From NCBI RefSeq assembly GCF_003075415.1, contig NZ_QDAH01000002.1:1-64000 (forward strand): a DNA stretch of 64,000 nt. The letters are read 5' to 3'. The stretch is from Microvirga sp. KLBC 81 (GTDB taxonomy: Bacteria > Pseudomonadota > Alphaproteobacteria > Rhizobiales > Beijerinckiaceae). Shown piece after piece: positions 8,869 through 16,816 of the stretch; the stretch's first letter is position 1; the number at the start of each line of letters is the position of its first letter. Position numbers and translations under genes: made by a program. The notes under the pieces are model-generated. The model saw only the letters and a list, made by a program, of their open reading frames with translations. It did no database searches and was not told the origin of the DNA.

Positions 8869-9873
8869 ATGACGAACCCACGATTCGGCCAGGCCCCACC
8901 GGACAAGGCGCATGAGCTGTTTGAGAAGCTCCTCGCCACGTCCGACAATGCGGTCAAAGCCCGCGAGCGGCTGCTCGCAGACCTGAAGGAGGAGCTGCAG
9001 CTCCTGGCGAGCCTTCAGGAAGAACACCTGTTTCCGATCCTGCGACGGCACGGGATGCAGGATCTCGTACGGGAGGCCGCCGCAGACAATGAGAACACCA
9101 GTGCGCTCCTGGCCGAGCTGGAGCGCATGCCGAAGAACAGCGGTGCCTTCCTTGGCAGAGTGGCCGAGTTGAGGAAGGTGTTCCAGCAGCATATCCGCGA
9201 CGACAAGAGGGAGCTGCTGCCTGCTGTGCTCAAGGTCTTGAGCGACGAAGAGGCCCACGCCGTAGTCGAGAAAGTGGAGGATGAGATGGCGAACTTTGAG
9301 GAAGCCAAGCGGGCGGAGGCCCGACGCGCCCGCGAGCAGGTCGAAACCGTCCAGCTGGTGGCGGACGGCGTGACCGAGACGGTGCGGGCCGGAGCAGAAG
9401 GAGCCCAGACCATGGCCCGCACCATGCAGGAGACGCTCCAGAACAGCCTTAATGCAGTCTCGGAGATGACCCGCCGCTCGACAGACCAGGCCATCCAGCA
9501 AGCCATGCAGCTCTTCGGCCTTCCCGACGGCGATGGTCAGAACCTGACGGGACAGACCTCGGAGAACCTCCGTGCCGTCGCCCAATCCGGCACGGTGCTG
9601 GCCCGTGGCGTCCAGGATGTCGCCCGCGAATGCGTCGAGCGAAGCCAGAAACGGTGGCAGACGAATCTGGACGGCTTAGGCCAGCTCGCGCGCTGCCGGT
9701 CGCTGTCAGATTTTCTCGCGCTGCAGAGTTCTCTCATCCGGGACAACCTGGAACAGACCCTCGACAACAGCCGCCGGATTGCCGAGCTCACCATCCAGAT
9801 GGCCGATGAGGCTACACGCACTGTGACGGTTCAGACCGACAAGACGGCCCAGCGCCTCAGCCGCGTGGCCTAA
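8869..9873 (+). CDS. Hemerythrin-like (HHE) and phasin fusion protein
   Basis: A 334-residue protein with two parts. Residues 15-150 form an HHE-type four-helix domain with the expected His/Glu pattern (EEHLFPILRRH, FQQHIRDDKRELLPAV). Residues 200-320 match phasin proteins (SGTVLARGVQDVARECVERSQKRWQTNL, then a second amphipathic helix pair). Phasins coat polyhydroxyalkanoate granules; HHE domains bind iron or oxygen or regulate stress responses. A fusion would place a metal or redox sensor on granules, which is inference. The ATG at 8869 has GAGGG at the right distance and is preferred over a TTG at 8857. A strong hairpin follows the stop. Confidence 0.8.
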   Translation: MTNPRFGQAPPDKAHELFEKLLATSDNAVKARERLLADLKEELQLLASLQEEHLFPILRRHGMQDLVREAAADNENTSALLAELERMPKNSGAFLGRVAELRKVFQQHIRDDKRELLPAVLKVLSDEEAHAVVEKVEDEMANFEEAKRAEARRAREQVETVQLVADGVTETVRAGAEGAQTMARTMQETLQNSLNAVSEMTRRSTDQAIQQAMQLFGLPDGDGQNLTGQTSENLRAVAQSGTVLARGVQDVARECVERSQKRWQTNLDGLGQLARCRSLSDFLALQSSLIRDNLEQTLDNSRRIAELTIQMADEATRTVTVQTDKTAQRLSRVA

Positions 9874-9897
9874 ACGCCGGTTGAGTCCCAACAAGCA

Positions 9898-9927
9898 CAC
9901 GCTCCCGGCTCATCAGCCGGGAGCGTG
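9898..9927. terminator. Strong hairpin after the HHE-phasin gene
   Basis: A 13-bp perfect stem (CACGCTCCCGGCT at 9898-9910, loop CATC, complement at 9915-9927) begins 24 bases after the stop codon. There is no T-tract, so it may act as a 3'-end stabiliser or a weak terminator. Confidence 0.65.
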
Positions 9928-10144
9928 GTGGGCTCCAAAGTGAACTGACAACTCAGCTGACACCGATGCAGACGAACTCCAGTGTGTGTCTCCCTTGAGG
10001 GGTACCCCGGCAGATGCGTTGATCCTGATCCTGCAAAGGGACGATAGTCTCACTCGACCTCCGTCACCTTCAGATAACTCTTCGTCAATCAGGACAGCAC
10101 CAGCTGCCCCGGTAAGTCTCACCCGCGGCCAGGAGGCGAACTCG

Positions 10145-10420
10145 ATGCCACAAAGCTGCTCCAAGAACCCTGACGATCTGTTCGATGGTCTGCGCCTGCC
10201 CGTGAGCGCCTGGAAAGCTCTTGAAGATGCCCATATTACGAGCCTCAAGCAGCTCAAGGCCTTGGCTCACCGTATCGAGCAGATCCGGAGCATTGATTCT
10301 GAGACGGCCCAGGTGATCAAGGACAGACTGGACCGCATGTCCGCCAGGAGAAGGGTCCACGTCAGGCTGGTCTTCCCCAAGCAGACTCATCGCCAAAAGG
10401 GGATGCAAGAGGTAGACTGA
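10145..10420 (+). CDS. Small RNA polymerase alpha-CTD-like protein
   Basis: A 91-residue protein. The ATG at 10145 is preceded by AGGAGG at 10131, which decides against the longer frame starting at 9986. Residues 10-65 (LFDGLRLPVSAWKALEDAHITSLKQLKAL and a closing IKDRLDRM helix) follow the helix-hairpin-helix layout of the RNA polymerase alpha C-terminal domain, which binds UP elements and activators. The tail is basic. Free-standing alpha-CTD-like proteins occur in some alphaproteobacteria without known function. It is monocistronic, 270 bases after the phasin gene. Confidence 0.7.
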   Translation: MPQSCSKNPDDLFDGLRLPVSAWKALEDAHITSLKQLKALAHRIEQIRSIDSETAQVIKDRLDRMSARRRVHVRLVFPKQTHRQKGMQEVD

Positions 10421-10580
10421 GCTGTTCGCCCATCCTGCCCCGCCCTGGCCCCAGATGGCTCACGGCAGAGATTGAGAACGATCGATCGGCGGCCTCTTCG
10501 CCTCAGCAACTCCTTCGCCGCCTGCTAGCAGCAACATGCCGGTAAGGTGTCCGGGGCAATCAAGGTGACCGCATGATGAT

Positions 10581-10609
10581 AAAAAGGCCCGGGGAAACCC
10601 GAGCCTTTT
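10581..10609 (-). terminator. Rho-independent terminator of the porin remnant
   Basis: A GC-rich stem around a GAAA loop, flanked by A4 on one side and T4 on the other, so it could work in both directions. On the minus strand it ends in five T residues and lies 22 bases after the porin fragment stop, as expected for the original porin gene. Confidence 0.8.
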
Positions 10610-10630
10610 CGGTCGCAGACGCGACGGGTC

Positions 10631-10754
10631 TTAGTACGTGCTGAACTTGTAGTTCAGCTTCGCGCGAGCAACGAAGAAGGCCGCATCGTCACCCTGGGCA
10701 ATAACATCAGGGTGGAGAACGTTGTTGCCAATGGCAGCCTTGCGCTCATCAGGA
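10631..10754 (-). pseudogene. 3' fragment of an outer-membrane porin gene
   Basis: About 40 codons read DERKAAIGNNVLHPDVIAQG, then AAFFVARAKLNYKFSTY and a stop. The alternating terminal strand ending in an aromatic residue is the C-terminal beta-strand signal of alphaproteobacterial porins. No matching upstream part exists: the sequence on the 5' side is the receiver gene in a different frame, whose stop at 10749-10751 lies at the junction. A recombination event therefore replaced the body of a porin gene, leaving its last strand and terminator. Confidence 0.75.
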
Positions 10755-11171
10755 GCGTTTGGCTTTGGCAACCAGCTGCCTAATACGATCAACCACGTCC
10801 TGCGGCGGGTATGGCTTTTTGAGCAACGGGCCCGCCTCGCAGAGCGTCGACGCAATCTCAGCCGAACGCTCGACCCCGGAGGTGAGAACCACCTGCACGC
10901 CGGGCTTGTTGGCCCGGACCCAGCGGGCCAGCCTGAACCCGTCCATGTCACCCGGCGTCTGGACATCGCTGAACACGATATCGATCGACACCTCAGGCGA
11001 TTGCAGCACGGCCAACGCCTCGCTGGCATTCACAGTCTCATAGACTCGGTAGCCGCATTCACGCAGGTAATCGGCAATGACCATGCGGACCAGAACCTCG
11101 TCCTCGACCACGAGAACGGTGTGAAGCGGAGTGTCGGATTGAGGAGTTAGGTTGGATGATGCAGGGCTCAT
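10749..11171 (-). CDS. Stand-alone response regulator receiver protein (1)
   Basis: A 140-residue single receiver domain. It shows the acidic pair VVEDE (residues 21-25), the phosphoacceptor Asp69 (VFSDV), the switch Thr/Ser (VLTSG) and the conserved Lys in LLKKPYPP. There is no output domain, so it would act by protein contact or as a phosphate sink. It sits 39 bases downstream of a second receiver on the same strand, probably co-transcribed. No histidine kinase is nearby. Its 3' end is fused to a porin remnant, so the last residues may not be original. Confidence 0.9.
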   Translation of the reverse strand: MSPASSNLTPQSDTPLHTVLVVEDEVLVRMVIADYLRECGYRVYETVNASEALAVLQSPEVSIDIVFSDVQTPGDMDGFRLARWVRANKPGVQVVLTSGVERSAEIASTLCEAGPLLKKPYPPQDVVDRIRQLVAKAKRS

Positions 11172-11210
11172 GCAAGGCTAATCGCCACGCTTGGACCTTG
11201 GTTCCCGACC

Positions 11211-11624
11211 TCAGCTCCTGGGCATCTCCGGCCAGTTGAGGCTGTGGCTGACCAGGTCGAGCACCCGCGAGATCAGATAGGGTTTGCGGATGAACAGCCC
11301 GAGTTCATCGAGATCCGGGATCGCGCTGGCCTCGGACTTACCTGAGGTGAGGATGATCTGAACCGGCATGCCGCGGGCCTGCACGTGACGGGCCACGTCC
11401 AGCCCGTTCCGCGGGCCCGGCAGGTGCACATCGACAAACAGAAGATCAACGCGCACGCTGTCGAGCACCGTGATGGCATCGACAGCGGAACTCGCCTCCA
11501 GCACTTTGAAGCCATGTGCCCGCAGTTCATCGCAGATGAGGGCCCGTGCTAAAACTTCATCTTCGACCACCAGGATGGCGGGAGGTGTTCGGCGTGGAAA
11601 AGCCGTGACCGAGGCTGCACTCAT
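11211..11624 (-). CDS. Stand-alone response regulator receiver protein (2)
   Basis: A 137-residue single receiver domain with VVEDE at 19-23, phosphoacceptor Asp65 (LFVDVHLPG), ILTSGK and FIRKPY, all expected residues present. No output domain follows. It heads a two-gene minus-strand unit with receiver 1 and is divergent from receiver 3 across a 215-base promoter region. Sequence similarity among the three suggests paralogues that arose by duplication or were recruited together. Confidence 0.9.
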   Translation of the reverse strand: MSAASVTAFPRRTPPAILVVEDEVLARALICDELRAHGFKVLEASSAVDAITVLDSVRVDLLFVDVHLPGPRNGLDVARHVQARGMPVQIILTSGKSEASAIPDLDELGLFIRKPYLISRVLDLVSHSLNWPEMPRS

Positions 11625-11839
11625 GTTGACCCCTTACGCAACTTGCAGTGCGGATAACGGGCTGCTGCGCCGTGGGTTCTCGCGGGAGGGAGGGTCGGGT
11701 GTTCTGACGGGGCAGAATAGTGGGTCCGCCCATTGAGCAGAAACGGCTTGCATTTCAAATGGCGGAACCGAATGGCGGACCAATGCGTTGAGCTTTGCTG
11801 TTCTGGCCTGGCTTCTCTCATCTTTGGCGTGTTTGCTCT

Positions 11840-12292
11840 GTGACCAATTCATTTGCGGGTGTTGTTCTCCTGGTTGAGGATGAGCCGCTGGTGCGGCTGA
11901 TTGCGGCTGACATTCTTGTGGACGCCAACTTTCGCGTGATCGAAGTGTCCAATGCCGCAGAGGCTTTGACCGTTCTCCGCGCCGGAGTTGCGGTGGATGT
12001 TCTGCTCTCGGACGTGGAGATGCCGCCAAGCATCAACGGCTATGAGCTGGCTTGCCTGACTCATGAGCACTGGCCGACGGTTGAAATTCTGATCACCTCC
12101 GGTCGTGAGTGGCCGCGGGAGGTCTCCCTCCCGCCCGGAGCCGCGTTCTTGGCCAAGCCCTGCCCGAGCGAGACGCTTGTATCCTATGTGCGATCCGCTG
12201 CCGCGCGGGCACAGGCCGCCAGAGCCGCAGCCGCCCTGAAGGAGACTGATCCAGACGAGGGGACGGTCGTTGCGTTTTCCAAGATTGGGTAA
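11840..12292 (+). CDS. Stand-alone response regulator receiver protein (3)
   Basis: A 150-residue receiver domain with LVEDE near residue 12, Asp58 (LLSDVEMP), ILITSGR and FLAKPCPSE. A GTG start at 11840 gives the usual short N-terminus before the first strand; a longer reading from 11795 is less likely. The C-terminal 25 residues are Ala-rich and helical. It is divergent from receiver 2. Kinase partner unknown; lone receivers of this type in Hyphomicrobiales often work with HWE-family kinases encoded elsewhere, which is inference. Confidence 0.87.
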   Translation: MTNSFAGVVLLVEDEPLVRLIAADILVDANFRVIEVSNAAEALTVLRAGVAVDVLLSDVEMPPSINGYELACLTHEHWPTVEILITSGREWPREVSLPPGAAFLAKPCPSETLVSYVRSAAARAQAARAAAALKETDPDEGTVVAFSKIG

Positions 12293-12456
12293 ACGGTCTC
12301 GACTCGATGGAGCCGGGCCCTTGAATGAGGACGCAGGCTTCCCCTTCATGACGGGAACCTTGGCGTTATGTGGGCTCGAGCTGACGCATCAGGCTCGACC
12401 AACAACAACGAAGAGCGGCTGCTCCCGCAGCCTGCCAAGAATCTGCAAGGGTACTC

Positions 12457-12786
12457 ATGCACACATCTCCGCAGACCACCCGACCCGAGACCTCAAGGGC
12501 CTTCACGATCATTCTGGAGCGGCTTTATGCGATGGCGCGGCAGACGGCCCCTTCGCTTGGCGATCCCTCGGATCTGGAGGCGACGCTCACGGCCCTGCCC
12601 TCGGAGAACCGCAGTCAGGTCATGCTGGTACTGGAGAGCGTCGAGAGCCGAGCGCAGGCACGGGCCGACGCGGAACTTGCCGAGGCTGCACGGATGGTGC
12701 GGTATGCCGCCAATCGGGTCTGGGTGCATGGGGGCTATGGCAACCTGCGCGATGCCAGACCGGAGGCGGGAGTTCAGGCTGCCTGA
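12457..12786 (+). CDS. Hypothetical protein, helical
   Basis: A 109-residue protein with no recognised domain. The middle (ERLYAMARQTAPSLGDPSDLEATLTALPSENRSQVMLVLE) looks like two amphipathic helices, and no signal peptide or membrane segment is seen. It stands alone between receiver 3 and a truncated phage-like gene. Coding status rests on composition and a normal ATG start. Confidence 0.5.
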   Translation: MHTSPQTTRPETSRAFTIILERLYAMARQTAPSLGDPSDLEATLTALPSENRSQVMLVLESVESRAQARADAELAEAARMVRYAANRVWVHGGYGNLRDARPEAGVQAA

Positions 12787-12883
12787 AGGTCTGTGGCCAG
12801 AATGCTCCCGTGATGATGTCAAAACCGTAGCGGGCAACGGCAATTTCCTCTTGGAAGCGATGCCTCATTGACGCAAATGTGGC

Positions 12884-13540
12884 TTGGTAGTCTCTAGCGC
12901 GTTGGAGGGGGCCGGGCATGACGACGATGGGCTGTCGGCGGCGGATCTCACCTTCGGCGCGGTCACCGGCGCGGGCCTGGGTGCGACAGGCCAAAAGGCG
13001 TCCGAAGGCGTTTCCCGGCTCGGCAAGCGGCTGGGCGATGCATTGATGCACAGGCCCGCGCCCGGCAGCATTCCGTCGCAGGCGGCGCTTACGGAGCTGG
13101 AGGCCCTGATCAGGGAGGCGAACCGGCTCGGCGAGCCCGTGCCCAAGGAGGCGATCAAGAGCCTGATCCAGCGTCACACCCTGACGCCTGACGAGCTGGC
13201 GGCAGCCGTGCGGGCCTATCGCGGCACGGTTCCCGAAACGATCCTCGAAGCCGTTGGCCACCTCTCGCCGACGCGGACGACCGGCCAGCTCGGAACCCTG
13301 GGCACGCTCGGGTACGGCATGCTGAGCGATCACCCGAACACGGCCGTGAGCATAGGGGCGGCGCTGGCGGGCGGGTACGCCGCGAACAAAGGCGCGCAGG
13401 CGCTGCGCCGCAAGCATATCAACGACCTCGCCCGGCTGATGCGCGCGGGCGGCGTGGCCGAGCAGCCCCGGACCGCCATCCCATCACGCGCTCTGGCGGC
13501 GGCGCTCGCCAACACCCTCTCGGAAGAGGACCTGCGTTAG
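12884..13540 (+). pseudogene. 5'-truncated phage-like structural or ejection protein
   Basis: A 218-codon frame with no good start codon. The first protein-like stretch begins near GLSAADLTFGAVTGAGLGATG and continues through a Gly/Ala-rich membrane-active region (TAVSIGAALAGGYAANKGAQALRRKHI) to ANTLSEEDLR. This resembles the C-terminal end of the very large virion or ejection proteins of phages. The 5' side joins unrelated sequence, so I infer a remnant of a larger gene. The family match is from memory and weak. Confidence 0.45.
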
Positions 13541-13597
13541 TCGCTCTCGGAGGCGGCTGACGTCTGCGGATGCACTGATGCGCCGTTTGAGTGCGGC

Positions 13598-13735
13598 CTA
13601 CCCGTGACGGTTGGCGTAGCGGCGCTTTTTGGCGAGGTTCTTCTGCCCTTCGAGGGTCTTGGCAAGGGCAATGATCTCCTTGTAGCGGCGGGTGTGCTTC
13701 TTGAATGAGGGTCTCATGCGCGCTTTACCGGCCAT
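13598..13735 (-). CDS. Very small basic protein (45 aa)
   Basis: A clean ATG-to-TAG frame of 45 codons beginning MAGKARMRPSFKKHTRRYKE and ending AKKRRYANRHG. About a third of the residues are Lys, Arg or His, spaced along a single long helix, suggesting nucleic-acid binding. No family is recognised. Composition, clean frame and codon use favour a real gene. Confidence 0.45.
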   Translation of the reverse strand: MAGKARMRPSFKKHTRRYKEIIALAKTLEGQKNLAKKRRYANRHG

Positions 13736-14214
13736 GGCCGTTGCCTCCTGCGATTGCTTTCACAATGGCAAGCAGGAAACCACACTCGCTTATTGGGGAC
13801 ACCTCATCCCGAATAGGTACGGAGCGTCCTGCTGCCCTCACGCCCGTCGCTGTGGCAGAGACAATCACTGCTCCCGCCACGCCGAGAAATGTTCGGGTCG
13901 ACATCGGCGCGAAGATGCGGGGCATGTGGCGATAGCAGTGGCGGATCGATCAAGCGCAGAAAGGTTCGCATCCGGTCTAAGCAGCAGACGCCCCGCCTTC
14001 TGGGAAGGTCTGGTGCGCCCATTGTGAGCAGACCTTCTGCCTCCTTCCGGGAAGTGCCACAAGATGCTGTTGTCGCTCGGCCGACTTGATCGGCTGCCGA
14101 TTTTTCCATCGTCCCGTGTGTCGTTTCCGGGAATGTGTCACAGCGCCGGAGCGGTGGCTCCAGCGCTGTGGTGGCATTCCGAGTCTAACTTCCGGGATGT
14201 GTGGTGCACAAATC
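13736..14214. other. 479-bp stretch between small basic gene and transporter gene
   Basis: It holds a minus-strand frame (13725-13904) starting MSTRTFLGVAGAVIVSATATG that looks like a signal peptide with no mature protein after it, possibly a truncated exported protein. It also holds the hairpin at 14139-14170. Nothing else convincing is seen. Confidence 0.4.
14139..14170 (-). terminator. Hairpin after the solute-binding protein gene
   Basis: A 14-bp stem with one mismatch (CACAGCGCCGGAGC, loop GGTG, complement) lies 45 bases beyond the minus-strand stop at 14215. No T-tract follows. Confidence 0.5.
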
Positions 14215-15072
14215 TTAGCGCGGCGTGATGTCGAAGCCGAAGTATTTCGTCGAGAGCTTCTCGATCGTGCCGTCTGCCTTCGCTTCGGTGATGGCCTTGT
14301 CGAACATCGCCTTCAGCTCCGGGTCGCCTTTGCGCAGGCCGACAGAGCTGCCACGACCGAGCATGCCGCCCTGGAAGCGCGGACCTGCGAGAGTCATCTG
14401 CTCATTCTCGGGCTTCCCCGCTGCACCGGTCAGGTAGGCCGTCGATGCCATGATGATGTCGATGCGGCCAGCCGTGAGGTCGAGATCGTGCTGCTCCGTG
14501 GTCTTGTACTCGCGAATCTCGGCAGTATCCTTCAGGTACTTGTCAAGGAAGTTCGCGGCAATCGACGAGCCCTGCACGCCGATGGTCTTGCCCTTCAGGT
14601 ACGGCTTCAGCTTCTCGATTTCTGCAGCGGCGCCAGCCTCGTTGGTCGCGAGCGAGAACACCTGTTCTTTGTCAGGCAGATTGACGAGAGGGCTCGACTT
14701 CAGCACCGCAAAGGTCTGGCCCGTGGTCCCATAAGATTGGGTGAAGGCCATCACCTCCTCGCGCTTGGCGGTCGCCGACATGCCGGCCATGATCGCGTCG
14801 AACTTGCCGGCGTTCAGCGCAGGAATCATGCCATCGAAGGACTGCGCCTCGATCGTGCACTCGACCTTCATGCGCTTGCAGAGATCCTGGTACAGTTCGA
14901 TCTCGAAGCCATCGAGCGTGCCGTCCGTCTTGGTGAAGTTCCACGGCGCGAATGCCCCTTCGGTTGCAATGCGCACTTTCGTCCAGGTCTTTTCCTGCGC
15001 CGTCGCGACCGGTCCGAGTGCGAGCGTCGCACCGGCGACTGCGAGTGCCAGGATCTTGCTGATGGTCTTCAT
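14215..15072 (-). CDS. Amino-acid ABC transporter solute-binding protein (family 3)
   Basis: Periplasmic binding protein of the polar amino-acid or opine type (285 residues). A Sec signal peptide covers residues 1-26 (MKTISKILALAVAGATLALG, cleavage near ATA-Q). The mature part has the family 3 pattern: VRIATEGAFAPWNFTKTDGTLDGFEIEL, FDGMIPALNAGKFDAIMAGMSATAKR and a late GRIDIIMAS. The ATG at 15072 is preceded by GAGGGAAATTT, so the longer frame from 15153 is rejected. No permease or ATPase is adjacent, so it must share a transporter encoded elsewhere or be an orphan. It lies 77 bases downstream of an AbgB-like hydrolase on the same strand, probably one operon. Confidence 0.9.
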   Translation of the reverse strand: MKTISKILALAVAGATLALGPVATAQEKTWTKVRIATEGAFAPWNFTKTDGTLDGFEIELYQDLCKRMKVECTIEAQSFDGMIPALNAGKFDAIMAGMSATAKREEVMAFTQSYGTTGQTFAVLKSSPLVNLPDKEQVFSLATNEAGAAAEIEKLKPYLKGKTIGVQGSSIAANFLDKYLKDTAEIREYKTTEQHDLDLTAGRIDIIMASTAYLTGAAGKPENEQMTLAGPRFQGGMLGRGSSVGLRKGDPELKAMFDKAITEAKADGTIEKLSTKYFGFDITPR

Positions 15073-15149
15073 AAATTTCCCTCTGTTGATCATTGTTGAT
15101 GAGCGCCCATCACGCTCAAGACTGGTGGGTTCGAATGGAGATGGGGTTC

Positions 15150-16598
15150 TCAAGACGCGACGGATTCAGCCCGGCTCGTCTTCGTCGGGATCGGCGGATC
15201 GACATCATCTGGGATCGGATTGACGAAAGGCGTCCCCGCCAGCCGCTCGTGGAAATCGGCTTGGGCCGCTTCGATCAGAGCCGGATCACGGAAAAGATCG
15301 ACAGCCGTGCCGGCCATGACCTTGGCGGCATGCTCCATGCCCTTATGGGCCGCAGGAGCTTTTCCTTGTGCCACGAGCTGCCAGGAATGACCCGGCGTCC
15401 CGATGGCGTAGGTCGCTCCGCGCATCTGCACGGTGGGAACTACCCAGCTGACGGTGCCCACGTCGGTGGAGCCCACGAGTGTTCCATCCCCGCTCTCGGG
15501 CGGGAAGATCGTATCGCAGAGCGGGACGCCCACCCGGGGCTTCAGCCCGAAGCGGGCGAAGGAGGATTTGATGTCCTCGTCCGTCAATGTCTCCTGGATC
15601 TTCGCTGCGAAGGCCCTGTCTTGCTCGTCGAAAACCGGAGGTCCAAGCCTCTCCAGGTTCCGATGCATCAACTGCTCGAGCGGCGTGTTGCCGACGAGGT
15701 TGGCATCGCCGCTGACGATCTCGCTGCGTACGCTCGTCTCGGTCATCAGCGCGGCACCTTCGGCAATCTTCTTCACGCGCCGGAGCAACCCCTGCATCTC
15801 CGGCAGGTCGCGAGCCCGGATCAGGTAGCGCACCGTTGCATTGGCCTGCACCACATTCGGGGCCGAACCGCCCGTATCCGTGACGGCATAGTGAATGCGG
15901 GCCGTGCTCGGCATATGCTCACGCATGTAGTTCACGCCCACGTTCATGAGCTCGACCGCATCAAGTGCGCTCCGGCCCAGATGAGGCGAGGCCGCCGCGT
16001 GAGAGGCACGGCCCGTGAAATGAAAATTGATCTCGTTGCAGGCGAGAGAAATCGGATTGTTGACGCCTGCAAAAGGCGCCGGATGCCAGGAGATCGCGAT
16101 ATCCACGTCGTCGAAGACGCCGGCCCGAACCATGAAGCCCTTGGAGGAGCCGCCTTCTTCGGCCGGGCAGCCATAATAGCGAACGCGGCCCTTCAGGCCG
16201 TGGGCTTCCAGATAATCCTTCACCGCAGTCGCAGCCATGAGCGACCCGCTGCCGAGCAGGTTGTGCCCGCAGCCATGACCGTTTCCGCCCGGAACGACCG
16301 GTCTCTGCTCGGCAATTCCGGCCTCCTGGCTCAGGCCCGGGAGGGCATCGTACTCGCCCAGAATCGCGATGACCGGCCCGTCCTCGCCCGCCTCTCCCAT
16401 GACGGCGGTCGGAATGTTCGCCACTCCACCCGTCACCCGGAAGCCCTGTTGCTCCAACATTGCAGTGTGCTCGGCGCAAGAGCGGAACTCCTCGTAGTTC
16501 AGCTCTGGCATCTCCCAGATGCGGTCGCTGAGGGCGAAGAACGCCTCGCGCTTGGCCTCAACCAGATCCCAGATGTCCGGGGAGTTTTTTGCAGGCAA
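15150..16598 (-). CDS. M20 family amidohydrolase, AbgB-like
   Basis: Zinc-dependent amidohydrolase of the M20/AbgB group, which cleaves N-acyl amino acids or p-aminobenzoyl-glutamate. The product is about 482 residues. Visible features are ILGEYDALPGLSQ and GGNGHGCGHNLLGSGS (metal ligands), PAEEGGSSKG (catalytic Glu), and a lid domain with FTGRASHAAASPHLGRSALDA. A TTG at 16598 with GGAGGT seven bases upstream is preferred; an ATG at 16622 is the alternative. With the downstream binding protein and the divergent GntR regulator it looks like a small uptake-and-cleavage unit for an amino-acid conjugate. The substrate is not predictable from sequence. Confidence 0.87.
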   Translation of the reverse strand: MPAKNSPDIWDLVEAKREAFFALSDRIWEMPELNYEEFRSCAEHTAMLEQQGFRVTGGVANIPTAVMGEAGEDGPVIAILGEYDALPGLSQEAGIAEQRPVVPGGNGHGCGHNLLGSGSLMAATAVKDYLEAHGLKGRVRYYGCPAEEGGSSKGFMVRAGVFDDVDIAISWHPAPFAGVNNPISLACNEINFHFTGRASHAAASPHLGRSALDAVELMNVGVNYMREHMPSTARIHYAVTDTGGSAPNVVQANATVRYLIRARDLPEMQGLLRRVKKIAEGAALMTETSVRSEIVSGDANLVGNTPLEQLMHRNLERLGPPVFDEQDRAFAAKIQETLTDEDIKSSFARFGLKPRVGVPLCDTIFPPESGDGTLVGSTDVGTVSWVVPTVQMRGATYAIGTPGHSWQLVAQGKAPAAHKGMEHAAKVMAGTAVDLFRDPALIEAAQADFHERLAGTPFVNPIPDDVDPPIPTKTSRAESVAS

Positions 16599-16816
16599 GA
16601 TCCGACCTCCACAGCTCAGCATTACGCCTAGTCGGAAGCCGAACTGGCCCGAGACGAAGGCAGTTGAATATTCACCAAAATTGGTGCCAATATCATGCAC
16701 GTCAGCTGCGGCGATGCAAGAGGACAGCTGCTATTTGATTTGGCGACTGGCTCAAGCTGCGTCTAAAGATCGGGCAGCGCCTGGTTGTGGCCTCGGATAG
16801 GACAGGGTTAGCCACG

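Noticed and set aside
12620-13417. A 265-codon minus-strand frame
   Set aside because: It overlaps two plus-strand frames, is Arg-rich and shows no family features.
14086-15099. A 337-codon plus-strand frame
   Set aside because: Antisense to the solute-binding protein gene, which has a signal peptide and family motifs.
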